Positions 5,924-12,617 of a stretch of DNA of 16,431 bases are shown one piece after another. The notes beneath the pieces are model-generated. The model was given only the letters and a program-made list of their open reading frames with translations. It was not told the DNA's origin and did not search any database. Within the stretch, counting starts at the first letter, position 1; each line of letters opens with the position of its first letter. The translations under genes and the position numbers were made by a program. This DNA comes from JAXJQF01 sp036311285 (lineage in GTDB: Bacteria; Pseudomonadota; Gammaproteobacteria; Enterobacterales; Succinivibrionaceae). Location: contig JAXJQF010000130.1 in NCBI GenBank assembly GCA_036311285.1, forward strand, positions 1 through 16,431, written 5' to 3'.

Positions 5924-6832
5924 TTAATCCATCTTAATGTCAAAAACCCTGTTCAAGCCATGATTTATCAATCGTATCGATATAATAAATGAAATTAATA
6001 TTATACCAGGGAAAAGAGCTTGTTCGATACCGATAAATAAATAGTCTAAGTAACCGCTCATTAAACTTCCTATACATGGGACAGGCTCCTGAGCTCCAAG
6101 TCCTAAGAATCCAATAGAGGTTATATCTAATATAGCAATTACAAAGCTTTTTAAAAATACATTTATATAAGGTCCAACGATATTTGGAAATACAGTTTTT
6201 GTTAATATATAGAAGTTACTAAAACCATCTTGAATATTGTTGTTTATATATGGTTTTGAGTACTCGTCTTTAACTGCATTAAATATTGCTTTTATAAATC
6301 TTGGTAATAGAGATAAACTGATTGCTAATATTGCATGTTTAAGACTAGGTCCTAAGATCGCAGTTATTACGATTGCAATTAAAATTGAAGGGATTGATAA
6401 AAATATATCAAATACATGGTGAATGATTACATGTTTTCTATTCTTTTTGTTTAATGCACTAATAGTTCCAACTACTAATCCAATAATACTAGCTATTAAA
6501 GCTGAGTAGAACGCTGTATTAATGGTTTTTTGTTCAGCTTCAAGCATTCGGCTTAAGAAGTCACGCCCGTATTCGTCAGTACCAAGGAAGTGCATTAGAT
6601 TTCCATTTTCTTTCCAAGAAGGAGGGAGTAATCTAATTTCTTGGTTAATGGTGTATCCGTCTGCATTAATAATTAACGGAATTAAATAGATAATGATTAT
6701 TAATAAGATAAATACATAAAGTCCGATTACATCGAATGTATTTTTCTTATAAAGCTTCCAAATGAGTGAAGAATTAGAGACTAATTCCATATCATTATTT
6801 TTTCGATTTTTATGATACCTTTTTTTAAACAT
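5924..6832 (-). CDS. sapC: SapC-like inner-membrane permease
   Basis: A 302-residue permease of the Dpp/Opp C family, close in length to E. coli SapC (296). A basic cytoplasmic N-terminus and a first membrane helix (about 33-55) are followed by a periplasmic segment with LLPPSW and the family motif LGTDEYGRDFLSR (83-95). Five further hydrophobic segments come after that. The cytoplasmic coupling loop (DGFSNFYILTKTVFPNI) keeps Asp-Gly and the PN at its end, as in the EAA loop that contacts the ATPase. It would pair with SapB to form the channel. AAGGA from the end of sapB provides the ribosome site, and the gap is 2 nt. The permease motifs are better preserved than the ATPase motifs downstream, which argues that the complex is still assembled. 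Confidence 0.92.
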   Translation of the reverse strand: MFKKRYHKNRKNNDMELVSNSSLIWKLYKKNTFDVIGLYVFILLIIIIYLIPLIINADGYTINQEIRLLPPSWKENGNLMHFLGTDEYGRDFLSRMLEAEQKTINTAFYSALIASIIGLVVGTISALNKKNRKHVIIHHVFDIFLSIPSILIAIVITAILGPSLKHAILAISLSLLPRFIKAIFNAVKDEYSKPYINNNIQDGFSNFYILTKTVFPNIVGPYINVFLKSFVIAILDITSIGFLGLGAQEPVPCIGSLMSGYLDYLFIGIEQALFPGIILISFIISIRLINHGLNRVFDIKMD

Positions 6833-6834
6833 CT

Positions 6835-7791
6835 CTATTCCTTGTCATCATTAAAGTGATTGGATTGGGAAAGGTAAAATATAACATTTATAAGTTCGGT
6901 TAGTATGTTTATAGTTAATAAACATAGTGATACTGTAAATGTTGTAGAAACAATTACAGCATAATCCTGTGTTTTTATACTTTGAATTAATAATGGTCCA
7001 ATTCCTGGCCATTCAAAAATTATCTCAATAACTATAACTGCTGAGAATATATTACATAGTATTGTTGTAATTCTAGGTAGAATAGTAGGGATTAAGTTTG
7101 GAAGGATATGAACATAAATAAGTCTAATATCACTAATGCCACTACTTAATTTTGCTAGGATGTAGTTTTTATGTAGAATTTGTATTGTTGCGATTCTGGT
7201 AATACCTATAAATTCAGAACATGGTATTAACGATACACAGATTATTGGTAAGATAAAATGTTTTACCATATCGATTATTATCGTTATATCTCCATGAATA
7301 ATAGCATCTATTGTTAAAAAACCAGTAACAGTAGGTACATCATATAACAGATTTATGTTTCCCATCATTGGTAAAACCTTAAGGTTTACACATAAGATGA
7401 TTAGAATAATAAAAGCAAACCAATATGTTGGAATTGAACTTGAAAATTGGGCATAAGTTCTAATTATTGTGTCGAATAGACTATGGTGTTTTAATCCGCT
7501 GAAAATACCTAAGGTTGTTCCTACTACAAACGATAAAATAAATGATAAAACAATTAATTCAATAGTGGCTGGGAACAATAACTTCATGTCTTCAATAACA
7601 GGAAGTCCGCTTCTAATACTTGTACCAAAATCAAAATGAATAAAGTTGTTTGTAAATGTCAGATAATCATATAGGAAACTTTCTAATGATGAATCAGATA
7701 ACCTTAAATGCATCCAAAAAGATATCACTGTTAATAAAAAAACAAACAGTGTCATCAATATAATACGTTTGAATATAAAACTAATTAGCAT
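6835..7791 (-). CDS. sapB: SapB-like inner-membrane permease
   Basis: A 318-residue permease of the Dpp/Opp B family (E. coli SapB 321 aa). An N-terminal helix (residues 8-28) precedes a periplasmic part ending in HFDFGTSIRSGLPV, the counterpart of the D[FL]G.S motif of this family. About five more membrane segments follow. The coupling loop ILAKLSSGISDIRLIYVHILPNLIP preserves G, the H..LPN end and spacing, but the leading EAA is replaced. The segment EWPGIGPLLIQSI near residue 270 is the standard family signature. The start codon overlaps the sapA stop by 1 nt (TAATG), with AAGGAGAG inside the sapA end as ribosome site, so translation is coupled to sapA. Confidence 0.92.
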   Translation of the reverse strand: MLISFIFKRIILMTLFVFLLTVISFWMHLRLSDSSLESFLYDYLTFTNNFIHFDFGTSIRSGLPVIEDMKLLFPATIELIVLSFILSFVVGTTLGIFSGLKHHSLFDTIIRTYAQFSSSIPTYWFAFIILIILCVNLKVLPMMGNINLLYDVPTVTGFLTIDAIIHGDITIIIDMVKHFILPIICVSLIPCSEFIGITRIATIQILHKNYILAKLSSGISDIRLIYVHILPNLIPTILPRITTILCNIFSAVIVIEIIFEWPGIGPLLIQSIKTQDYAVIVSTTFTVSLCLLTINILTELINVIFYLSQSNHFNDDKE

Positions 7792-9764
7792 TATTGACTC
7801 TCCTTATCATTTTTAGGAGGTTGCTTGGATGTCGATAACTTCTCAGAGTCCTCAGCATTGTTATTTGAATTTACAGAGTTCTTTTCATTAATTTTATTAT
7901 TATCGTTCGTTTTTGATTCTAATTTAATATAAGCTGATTTAAAGTTCACGCCCCCATAGGATGTTATAGAGAAGTTTTTTAATCTGTTTACGGATATAAA
8001 TTTATTTAAAGAAGCATATAACGGTATGATTGGAAGTTCATTATTTAATATGTTATTGATATGTTTTTTTATGATGTTTTTCTTATAAGGATCATTCTCA
8101 TAAAGTAAATGATCGTATAAATAATCTAAGTCTTCATTACACCATGCTGAGAAGTTTTGGTCTTGAATTAAGTTTGTCTTTGATTTGTTTTGTTCCTTTT
8201 GAGGTGTAGGGCATCTAACCATTTGTTCAAGGATGTTGTTCTTATTTGAATATACATCAATAATAGCTATATCGAAATAACCTTTTCTTAGCTTGTTCTT
8301 AAATTTGCTAGGGTGTTTTTGTATTTTTGATTTAATTCCATACTTTGAAAGAGTAGCTTTAATGTAAGAGGCTATTCTGTTGTGTTCGTTACGCCCAATA
8401 TTAGTATTGTCGTATATAGAGATATTGATTGTATGTTTACTTAGTTTTCTAAGACTTTCTTTAAAATCGTTAGTTGTAAAAGGTGGATAGTTTTCCTTGT
8501 GCACGAAGGTAAAACTATCGTGGTTTGATTTGTAGTAGTCATTTAAATCTTTTGCTGCTCCTAGTATTTGGCTTGTTAAAAACTCATTTTCATTGTCTAT
8601 AATATTTTTATTTATAAATTGGTCTAGGAACAAAAAGTTCTCGTATAGATTTAATGAGGTCATTACGTCAGAATCATTGTTAGACAAGCTAAAGTTTTGT
8701 AATGATTTGTAGCTATCTTTCTTTTGGTCAAGTACATTTTTTTGTTTATAAGTAATGTTATCTGCTTTGTTATAGAATATTGATTTATTTAGGTTATCAA
8801 TGTTTAGTATTTCAGTAACAGCTTTTCTTACATTTTTGTCAGAGAACTTGTTGTTTGCTGTGTTATAAATAATAAATGTACCAATAACTGAGTTTCTTTC
8901 AGTTATATTGAACTTATTTGCATGTTGTTGAATGAAAGATAAGTAGTTATTAGTTTTTGTATTAACGATTTGGCATTCGTTAGTAAACAGTTGAGCAATT
9001 CTTTTATGCGTGTTACTGCTAGTTGTAAAAACTAGAGGGGATATGTTTGGTAAAACGCCATTATAGTCTTTAAATGGGACTAGTTTTAGATACTTTTCAG
9101 TTATAAAACTTTTTTGTTGGTATGGACCTGTTCCTATCGCCTTAAAGTCAAGTGTATCTATTGTCAACCCTTTGCTTAATATAGTATCAGCATATTCTTT
9201 ACTTAATATAACAGCATTGTCCATCGATAAGAATGTATTTAGTAGGTTTGAAGGTTGTTTAAGAATAAACTCGACCTTGTATTCGCTAAGAACATTGATT
9301 TTGTTTATTAATGTAGATATTTCAGATGAAGATAAGAATGGAAAATCAATTCTGTTTCGATAAAAAGGATTGTCAGGGTTGAATAATCTGTCAAAACTAA
9401 ATTTAATATCGTGTGCATTTAGTTCTCGAGTGGGGGTGAAAATATCATTGCTATGAAATTTTATCCCCTTGCTTACGTTGTATATATATCTAGTTTCATT
9501 ATCAGATATGTGTGACAAGGTCAATATATTAGATTTAATTGTTCTTGTTTCTGAAACAACTTTTAAAGGTCTGTCATAGATTGCATGCGATATGGTTGAA
9601 GCGATTGAACTACTACTGTATCTTTGCGGGTTGGTTGAGATGATTGTCTCATCTGTACAATATACAACCCCTTTTTCAATATTATTTGCTTCTGTTGTTG
9701 AAAAGAAGGCACAGGAGACAAATACCCCTAAAAAAATGATTAAATTAGAAACTAAATAATTCAT
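7791..9764 (-). CDS. sapA: SapA-like periplasmic solute-binding protein, enlarged
   Basis: The periplasmic binding protein of the Sap transporter (family SBP_bac_5), first gene of the operon. It has 657 residues against 547 in E. coli. A hydrophobic leader runs to about residue 26 (FFSTTEA|NN), but its N-region lacks Lys and Arg. C18 forms only a poor lipobox. Conserved patches are VVYCTDE (34-40), AIYDRPL, FTPTRELNAHDIKFSFDRLF, IGTGPYQ, a Cys-containing block before NLIQDQNFSAWC, and LPIIPLYASLN near the end. Extra length lies in a polar, Asn/Lys-rich central insertion and in a C-terminal low-complexity tail of about 40 residues. In E. coli and Haemophilus, SapA is associated with antimicrobial peptides; in Haemophilus it also binds haem. 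Its ligand here is not known. No clear ribosome site precedes ATG 9764. Confidence 0.9.
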   Translation of the reverse strand: MNYLVSNLIIFLGVFVSCAFFSTTEANNIEKGVVYCTDETIISTNPQRYSSSSIASTISHAIYDRPLKVVSETRTIKSNILTLSHISDNETRYIYNVSKGIKFHSNDIFTPTRELNAHDIKFSFDRLFNPDNPFYRNRIDFPFLSSSEISTLINKINVLSEYKVEFILKQPSNLLNTFLSMDNAVILSKEYADTILSKGLTIDTLDFKAIGTGPYQQKSFITEKYLKLVPFKDYNGVLPNISPLVFTTSSNTHKRIAQLFTNECQIVNTKTNNYLSFIQQHANKFNITERNSVIGTFIIYNTANNKFSDKNVRKAVTEILNIDNLNKSIFYNKADNITYKQKNVLDQKKDSYKSLQNFSLSNNDSDVMTSLNLYENFLFLDQFINKNIIDNENEFLTSQILGAAKDLNDYYKSNHDSFTFVHKENYPPFTTNDFKESLRKLSKHTINISIYDNTNIGRNEHNRIASYIKATLSKYGIKSKIQKHPSKFKNKLRKGYFDIAIIDVYSNKNNILEQMVRCPTPQKEQNKSKTNLIQDQNFSAWCNEDLDYLYDHLLYENDPYKKNIIKKHINNILNNELPIIPLYASLNKFISVNRLKNFSITSYGGVNFKSAYIKLESKTNDNNKINEKNSVNSNNNAEDSEKLSTSKQPPKNDKESQ

Positions 9765-10093
9765 AAGTCTTTGGTGATATCTTTAAAAAAACAATGAGAT
9801 TTTACCATATTTACGGCTGTCAGTGTTTATAAATGACAAAATTGTTACATAAAGGTTTACAAAATGTAGACATAAATCAACTAATGTAACTCAATGTGAT
9901 CGCAATACAAAATATAGTAAAAAGTGAATAATTCTTTAGGCATTTTGAATTATCACACATTTTGATTATGATATTGTTTTCAAAAAACGAATCATAGTAT
10001 AAATTAGAAAATATAAGATGAGAAATATAAATTTATATCTAGAAAGTAAAGTGATAAAGATATAAATAACTACTTATGTGGGAGAGAAGGTAG
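9765..10093. promoter_or_regulatory. Divergent control region between sapA and the 77-aa gene
   Basis: 329 bp without a gene. It contains a near-palindrome GTTTACAAAATGTAGAC at 9855-9871 and a wider inverted pair GTTACAT (9844-9850) / ATGTAAC (9884-9890), which look like regulator sites for one or both promoters. For the plus strand, TTGTTT (9974-9979) and TATAAA (9998-10003) with 18 bp spacing form a possible promoter. For sapA on the minus strand, TTTATG and TATAAA with 16 bp between them is a weak candidate. The bound regulators are unknown. Confidence 0.35.
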
Positions 10094-10327
10094 ATGCACC
10101 GTCAGATGAAACAGTTTAATAAATTTTGTGTGTCTTTTCCTATAAATAAAGACGCTAGTATTGCACTTTCTAAAATGCAAAATGTAATGACAATGTGTTC
10201 AAATGGATATACTCCAGAACAATTAAAGAGATTTTACAATTCATTCTTAAAGATTACAGTTGATACTTTAAAGAATATAAAAGCAATTAACGATTCTTGC
10301 TATGAAGTAGAGCAAGATAACCAATAA
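10094..10327 (+). CDS. Small hypothetical protein (77 aa)
   Basis: I do not recognise a family. The protein is mostly polar and predicted helical, without a signal peptide or membrane segment. It contains MQNVMTMCSNGYTPEQLKRFYNSF, whose GYTPEQL..FY pattern looks like a helix-turn-helix-like or phasin-like helical hairpin, but neither can be shown. Support for a real gene is good: GGGAG at 10080-10084 at 9 nt from ATG, a plausible promoter at 9974-10003, and a strong terminator right after it (10356). It is transcribed away from sapA and may share that control region. A small cytosolic regulator or adaptor is one guess among several. Confidence 0.65.
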   Translation: MHRQMKQFNKFCVSFPINKDASIALSKMQNVMTMCSNGYTPEQLKRFYNSFLKITVDTLKNIKAINDSCYEVEQDNQ

Positions 10328-10355
10328 AATCAAAAGTAAACAAATGATTTAAAGT

Positions 10356-10386
10356 AAAGGTCTAACGAAAGTCAGACCTTTCTTTT
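10356..10386 (+). terminator. Terminator of the 77-aa gene
   Basis: AAAGGTCT (10356-10363) pairs with AGACCTTT (10374-10381), extended by AC/GT around a GAAA loop with one mismatch, followed by CTTTTATT. Confidence 0.75.
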
Positions 10387-10500
10387 ATTCTATTCCTATT
10401 TAAATATTTTAATTCTCTTTATAAATCCGCGGTTACGTAGTGAAATTTCATTGTTTAATATTTGTAAGTTAAAATCATAATGAAAGTAGGGAGGAGGTTA

Positions 10501-10668
10501 TTGGTTTTAGAAAGAATATATAAGACCTTTAATTTAATACTGAATTATGTTAAAGAGAATTTGAATATGTTTGTTCTAACATTCACTCGTAATCTATATA
10601 AATTTACAAAGAAGAGCAGAGTTACAATAGAAGTATTAATAAATTTTAAATTTATTAATGTTTATTGA
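10501..10668 (+). CDS. Doubtful small ORF (55-62 aa)
   Basis: A short, basic, aromatic-rich frame. GGGAGGAGG at 10489-10497 looks like a strong ribosome site, but lies only 3 nt before a TTG (10501) and within the frame if the ATG at 10480 is used. The sequence is highly AT-rich and no family is evident. No promoter or terminator clearly frames it. It may be a chance frame, listed because of the striking purine run. Confidence 0.2.
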   Translation: MVLERIYKTFNLILNYVKENLNMFVLTFTRNLYKFTKKSRVTIEVLINFKFINVY

Positions 10669-11048
10669 GTTTTTATAGAATTTAATGTGTTAAAAATGCT
10701 CTTAAAACATTGGTGTGTACTATTTGCATAATTATGCACTGATTAATAACTATATATTAATCTAAATATATCGTGTTGAATAAATCATACTTCTGATTAA
10801 TGCAAACATATTAATCAAAGGAATTTAAAATATTATTTTAAAATTAATCAAGAAAATATAATACCTTTTTGAAAATAATCATCACTAATGCTCTTAAAAA
10901 TGTTAAATATTATTAAAGTTTTATGCAGTGTTAAAATCGTATAAAGTTAATTTTTGTAAAACAAAATATCGTAACTTTATTTATATACAGTGTTTTATAT
11001 GTTTTCTTTGTTATTTTTAGGTTTGTTGTAGTAAAATCTTAAAATAAT
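10669..11048. other. AT-rich intergenic region with repeated motifs and a foldable segment
   Basis: No gene is seen. AATGCTCTTAAAA occurs twice in direct orientation (about 10695 and 10887). ATTAATC recurs several times between 10740 and 10850. CAGTGTT occurs at about 10926 and 10988. At 10940-10981 a nested inverted repeat is present: outer AAAGTTA / TAACTTT, inner ATTTTTGT / ACAAAAT. An unannotated small RNA or a protein-binding region is possible. Simple AT-rich chance similarity is not excluded. Confidence 0.3.
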
Positions 11049-11077
11049 TTGTGTAAAATGTAAAAATAGGTTATAAT
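11049..11077 (+). promoter_or_regulatory. Predicted promoter of the lrp/asnC-type gene
   Basis: TTGTGT at 11049-11054 and a perfect TATAAT at 11072-11077 are 17 bp apart, the best promoter match in this region. It implies a leader of about 140 nt before ATG 11226. Confidence 0.55.
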
Positions 11078-11142
11078 ATAAACATATTGGTTAAAAAATC
11101 GCAAAATTTTATAGATTGAGATTTTTCTAAAATTATTTATTA

Positions 11143-11166
11143 AAGGGAAACTTGCTAGTTTTCCTT
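11143..11166 (+). other. Leader hairpin upstream of the lrp/asnC-type gene
   Basis: AAGGGAAAC (11143-11151) pairs with GTTTTCCTT (11158-11166) with one G-T pair and a 6-nt loop. It lies inside the predicted leader, 59 nt before the start codon, and has no T-run. It may be an mRNA structure affecting expression or stability. Confidence 0.35.
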
Positions 11167-11225
11167 ATATCTAACTATAAATATCATAACATTTAATTAT
11201 AATTAAAAATTAAAAGAGTGAACTT

Positions 11226-11681
11226 ATGGAAAAATTAGATTCTGTTGATTTGAAGATTTTAAGTCTGTTACAACAAAATGCTCGCTACACATTAAAAGAT
11301 ATTGCTAAAGAAGTAGAACTATCTACTCCTGCAGTATCGAGCAGACTTGAAAAGCTTGAATCATCTAATATTATTAAGGGTTATACTGCACTAATTAATT
11401 ACAGCACTTTAGGGTTAAATATCAATGCTATAGTATCTGTTGATGTAATTCCTGGTACAAAGCAAGAATTTATTGAATTCTTGAAGCAACAAAAGTGTAT
11501 ATTATCCTTAGATTGGGTTACAGGTAAGTACAGTGCTGTTGTTAAAGGGGTTTTTGCTGATATCGAAGCTTTAAACCAATTTAATAATTCTTTATCTGAA
11601 AGATTTGGTTCATCAGTAGTGCAAGTTATTTTGCATACAGATTTAGAACGTACATCTCTAAAGATTGATGATATTATCTAA
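11226..11681 (+). CDS. Lrp/AsnC-family transcriptional regulator
   Basis: A 151-residue feast/famine regulator. The N-terminal winged helix-turn-helix (about residues 5-50) has the family pattern LDSVDLKILSLLQQNARYTL followed by DIAKEVELSTPAVSSRLEKLE and NIIKGYTA. The C-terminal ligand-binding RAM domain (about 60-140) includes WVTGKYSAVVKGVFADIEAL and a final ERTSLKI. Such proteins form octamers or dimers, bind amino acids at the RAM interface and control amino acid metabolism or transport. It is shorter than global Lrp of E. coli (164 aa) and its sequence is closer to AsnC-type or local regulators, so I give no symbol. AGAG at 11214-11217 serves the start. The gene stands alone with a long leader, and autoregulation would be usual for the family. 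Confidence 0.88.
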   Translation: MEKLDSVDLKILSLLQQNARYTLKDIAKEVELSTPAVSSRLEKLESSNIIKGYTALINYSTLGLNINAIVSVDVIPGTKQEFIEFLKQQKCILSLDWVTGKYSAVVKGVFADIEALNQFNNSLSERFGSSVVQVILHTDLERTSLKIDDII

Positions 11682-11763
11682 TTTAAAAGTTTATAGGTAT
11701 GTATTGTTGACTAGGTATATTCCTATAAATATTACAAGATAAGTCCTAATCTAGCGAACGGAG

Positions 11764-11794
11764 CAAAAGCGTAGGCCACAAGCCTACGTTTTTT
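11764..11794 (+). terminator. Terminator of the lrp/asnC-type gene
   Basis: CGTAGGC (11770-11776) pairs with GCCTACG (11782-11788) and is followed by six T. AAAAG on the left side extends the pairing, so the site may also act on the minus strand. Confidence 0.85.
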
Positions 11795-11817
11795 GCATCT
11801 AATGCATCATATAACGC

Positions 11818-11843
11818 AAAAGAACGCAATTAAGCGTTCCTTT
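11818..11843 (-). terminator. Terminator of dsbB
   Basis: Read on the minus strand, AAAGGAACGC pairs with GCGTTCTTTT around a 6-nt loop, with one G-T pair. The T-run closes the second arm. It lies about 57 nt after the dsbB stop. Confidence 0.65.
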
Positions 11844-11899
11844 GATAAAGTTGTCGTTTAAAAATATATTTAACGTATTTATCTAAAATAGCGTTAAAT

Positions 11900-12466
11900 C
11901 TAATTAGTGTTTCCTTTGGCAAATGCCTTACCACATACGCCTAGCATTATTAAGGAAACTAATGTATTACAAACGAAGATAATAATGATCCATTGAACCA
12001 TTGTTAAGCCTGTAAAGCTCCACATTGCATCACCACAGATTCCATTTGGTTCAAATACACTTGGTAACCATTGGTCTAGCTTAAAGAATGATGGAAAGTT
12101 TGCCATAAAACCACAAGTTTCACTTGCAGCAAACGGATTTTTTAAAGATTCTTTGTATGCAATTTCATAGCCTCGATGTTCAATTGATATAATTAAACCA
12201 AGTATTGAAAATATTGCCCATGTTGCAGTAGCACTTAATCTAACAAAATAGTTCTTTGGTATAGTTAAGCCTATTATTGCTGCTACACCATAAAACATAA
12301 AGCACGCTCTTTCGTATACACATTCAATACATGGGTTTAGCTTTAAATAATATTGAAAGTAAAGACCGCATGCTTCATAAAAAACAAAACCGCATAATAA
12401 GAAAAACCATAAGTAGCGGCTATGTGGGGTGAAGTAATTGTTAAAGAATTTTTTTATTAGGTTCAT
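11900..12466 (-). CDS. dsbB: Disulfide bond formation protein B
   Basis: An inner-membrane quinone reductase that reoxidises DsbA and passes electrons to ubiquinone or menaquinone. The 188-residue protein (E. coli 176) has four membrane helices. The first periplasmic loop carries the CxxC pair C46-I-E-C49 followed by YER with R53, matching the quinone-linked Arg48 of E. coli. The second loop carries the other pair, C118 and C144, here 26 residues apart as in E. coli (C104 and C130). The segment MWSFTGLTMVQW (148-159) matches the family's W.F.GL.M.QW motif. AGGA lies at a suitable distance before ATG 12466. No dsbA is in the window. The gene stands alone between an unknown gene and a convergent regulator, with its own terminator. 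Confidence 0.95.
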   Translation of the reverse strand: MNLIKKFFNNYFTPHSRYLWFFLLCGFVFYEACGLYFQYYLKLNPCIECVYERACFMFYGVAAIIGLTIPKNYFVRLSATATWAIFSILGLIISIEHRGYEIAYKESLKNPFAASETCGFMANFPSFFKLDQWLPSVFEPNGICGDAMWSFTGLTMVQWIIIIFVCNTLVSLIMLGVCGKAFAKGNTN

Positions 12467-12498
12467 TTCTTTCTATCCTGTTCTAAAACTACTTTATT

Positions 12499-12512
12499 TT
12501 ATAGATCTATAA
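12499..12512. promoter_or_regulatory. 14-bp perfect palindrome upstream of dsbB
   Basis: TTATAGATCTATAA lies 33-46 nt before the dsbB start, overlapping the region where a -10 box would be expected. It may be an operator. The regulator is unknown and chance in AT-rich DNA is possible. Confidence 0.3.
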
Positions 12513-12617
12513 TAATTAGATAAATTTCTAGAGGAAGAATTTATTTTGGTAAATGATACCATAATATTGTTGTATTGGTATTTTTCTATTGATGACATCA
12601 AGCATGTATCACATGTA

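Noticed and set aside
4093..9764. Assigning the transporter to Dpp or Opp
   Set aside because: SapA conserved patches, SapC LLPPSW and the gene order A-B-C-D-F match the Sap system.
9895..9910. CRP-like site upstream of sapA
   Set aside because: Only the left half TGTGAT matches. The right half departs from TCACA.
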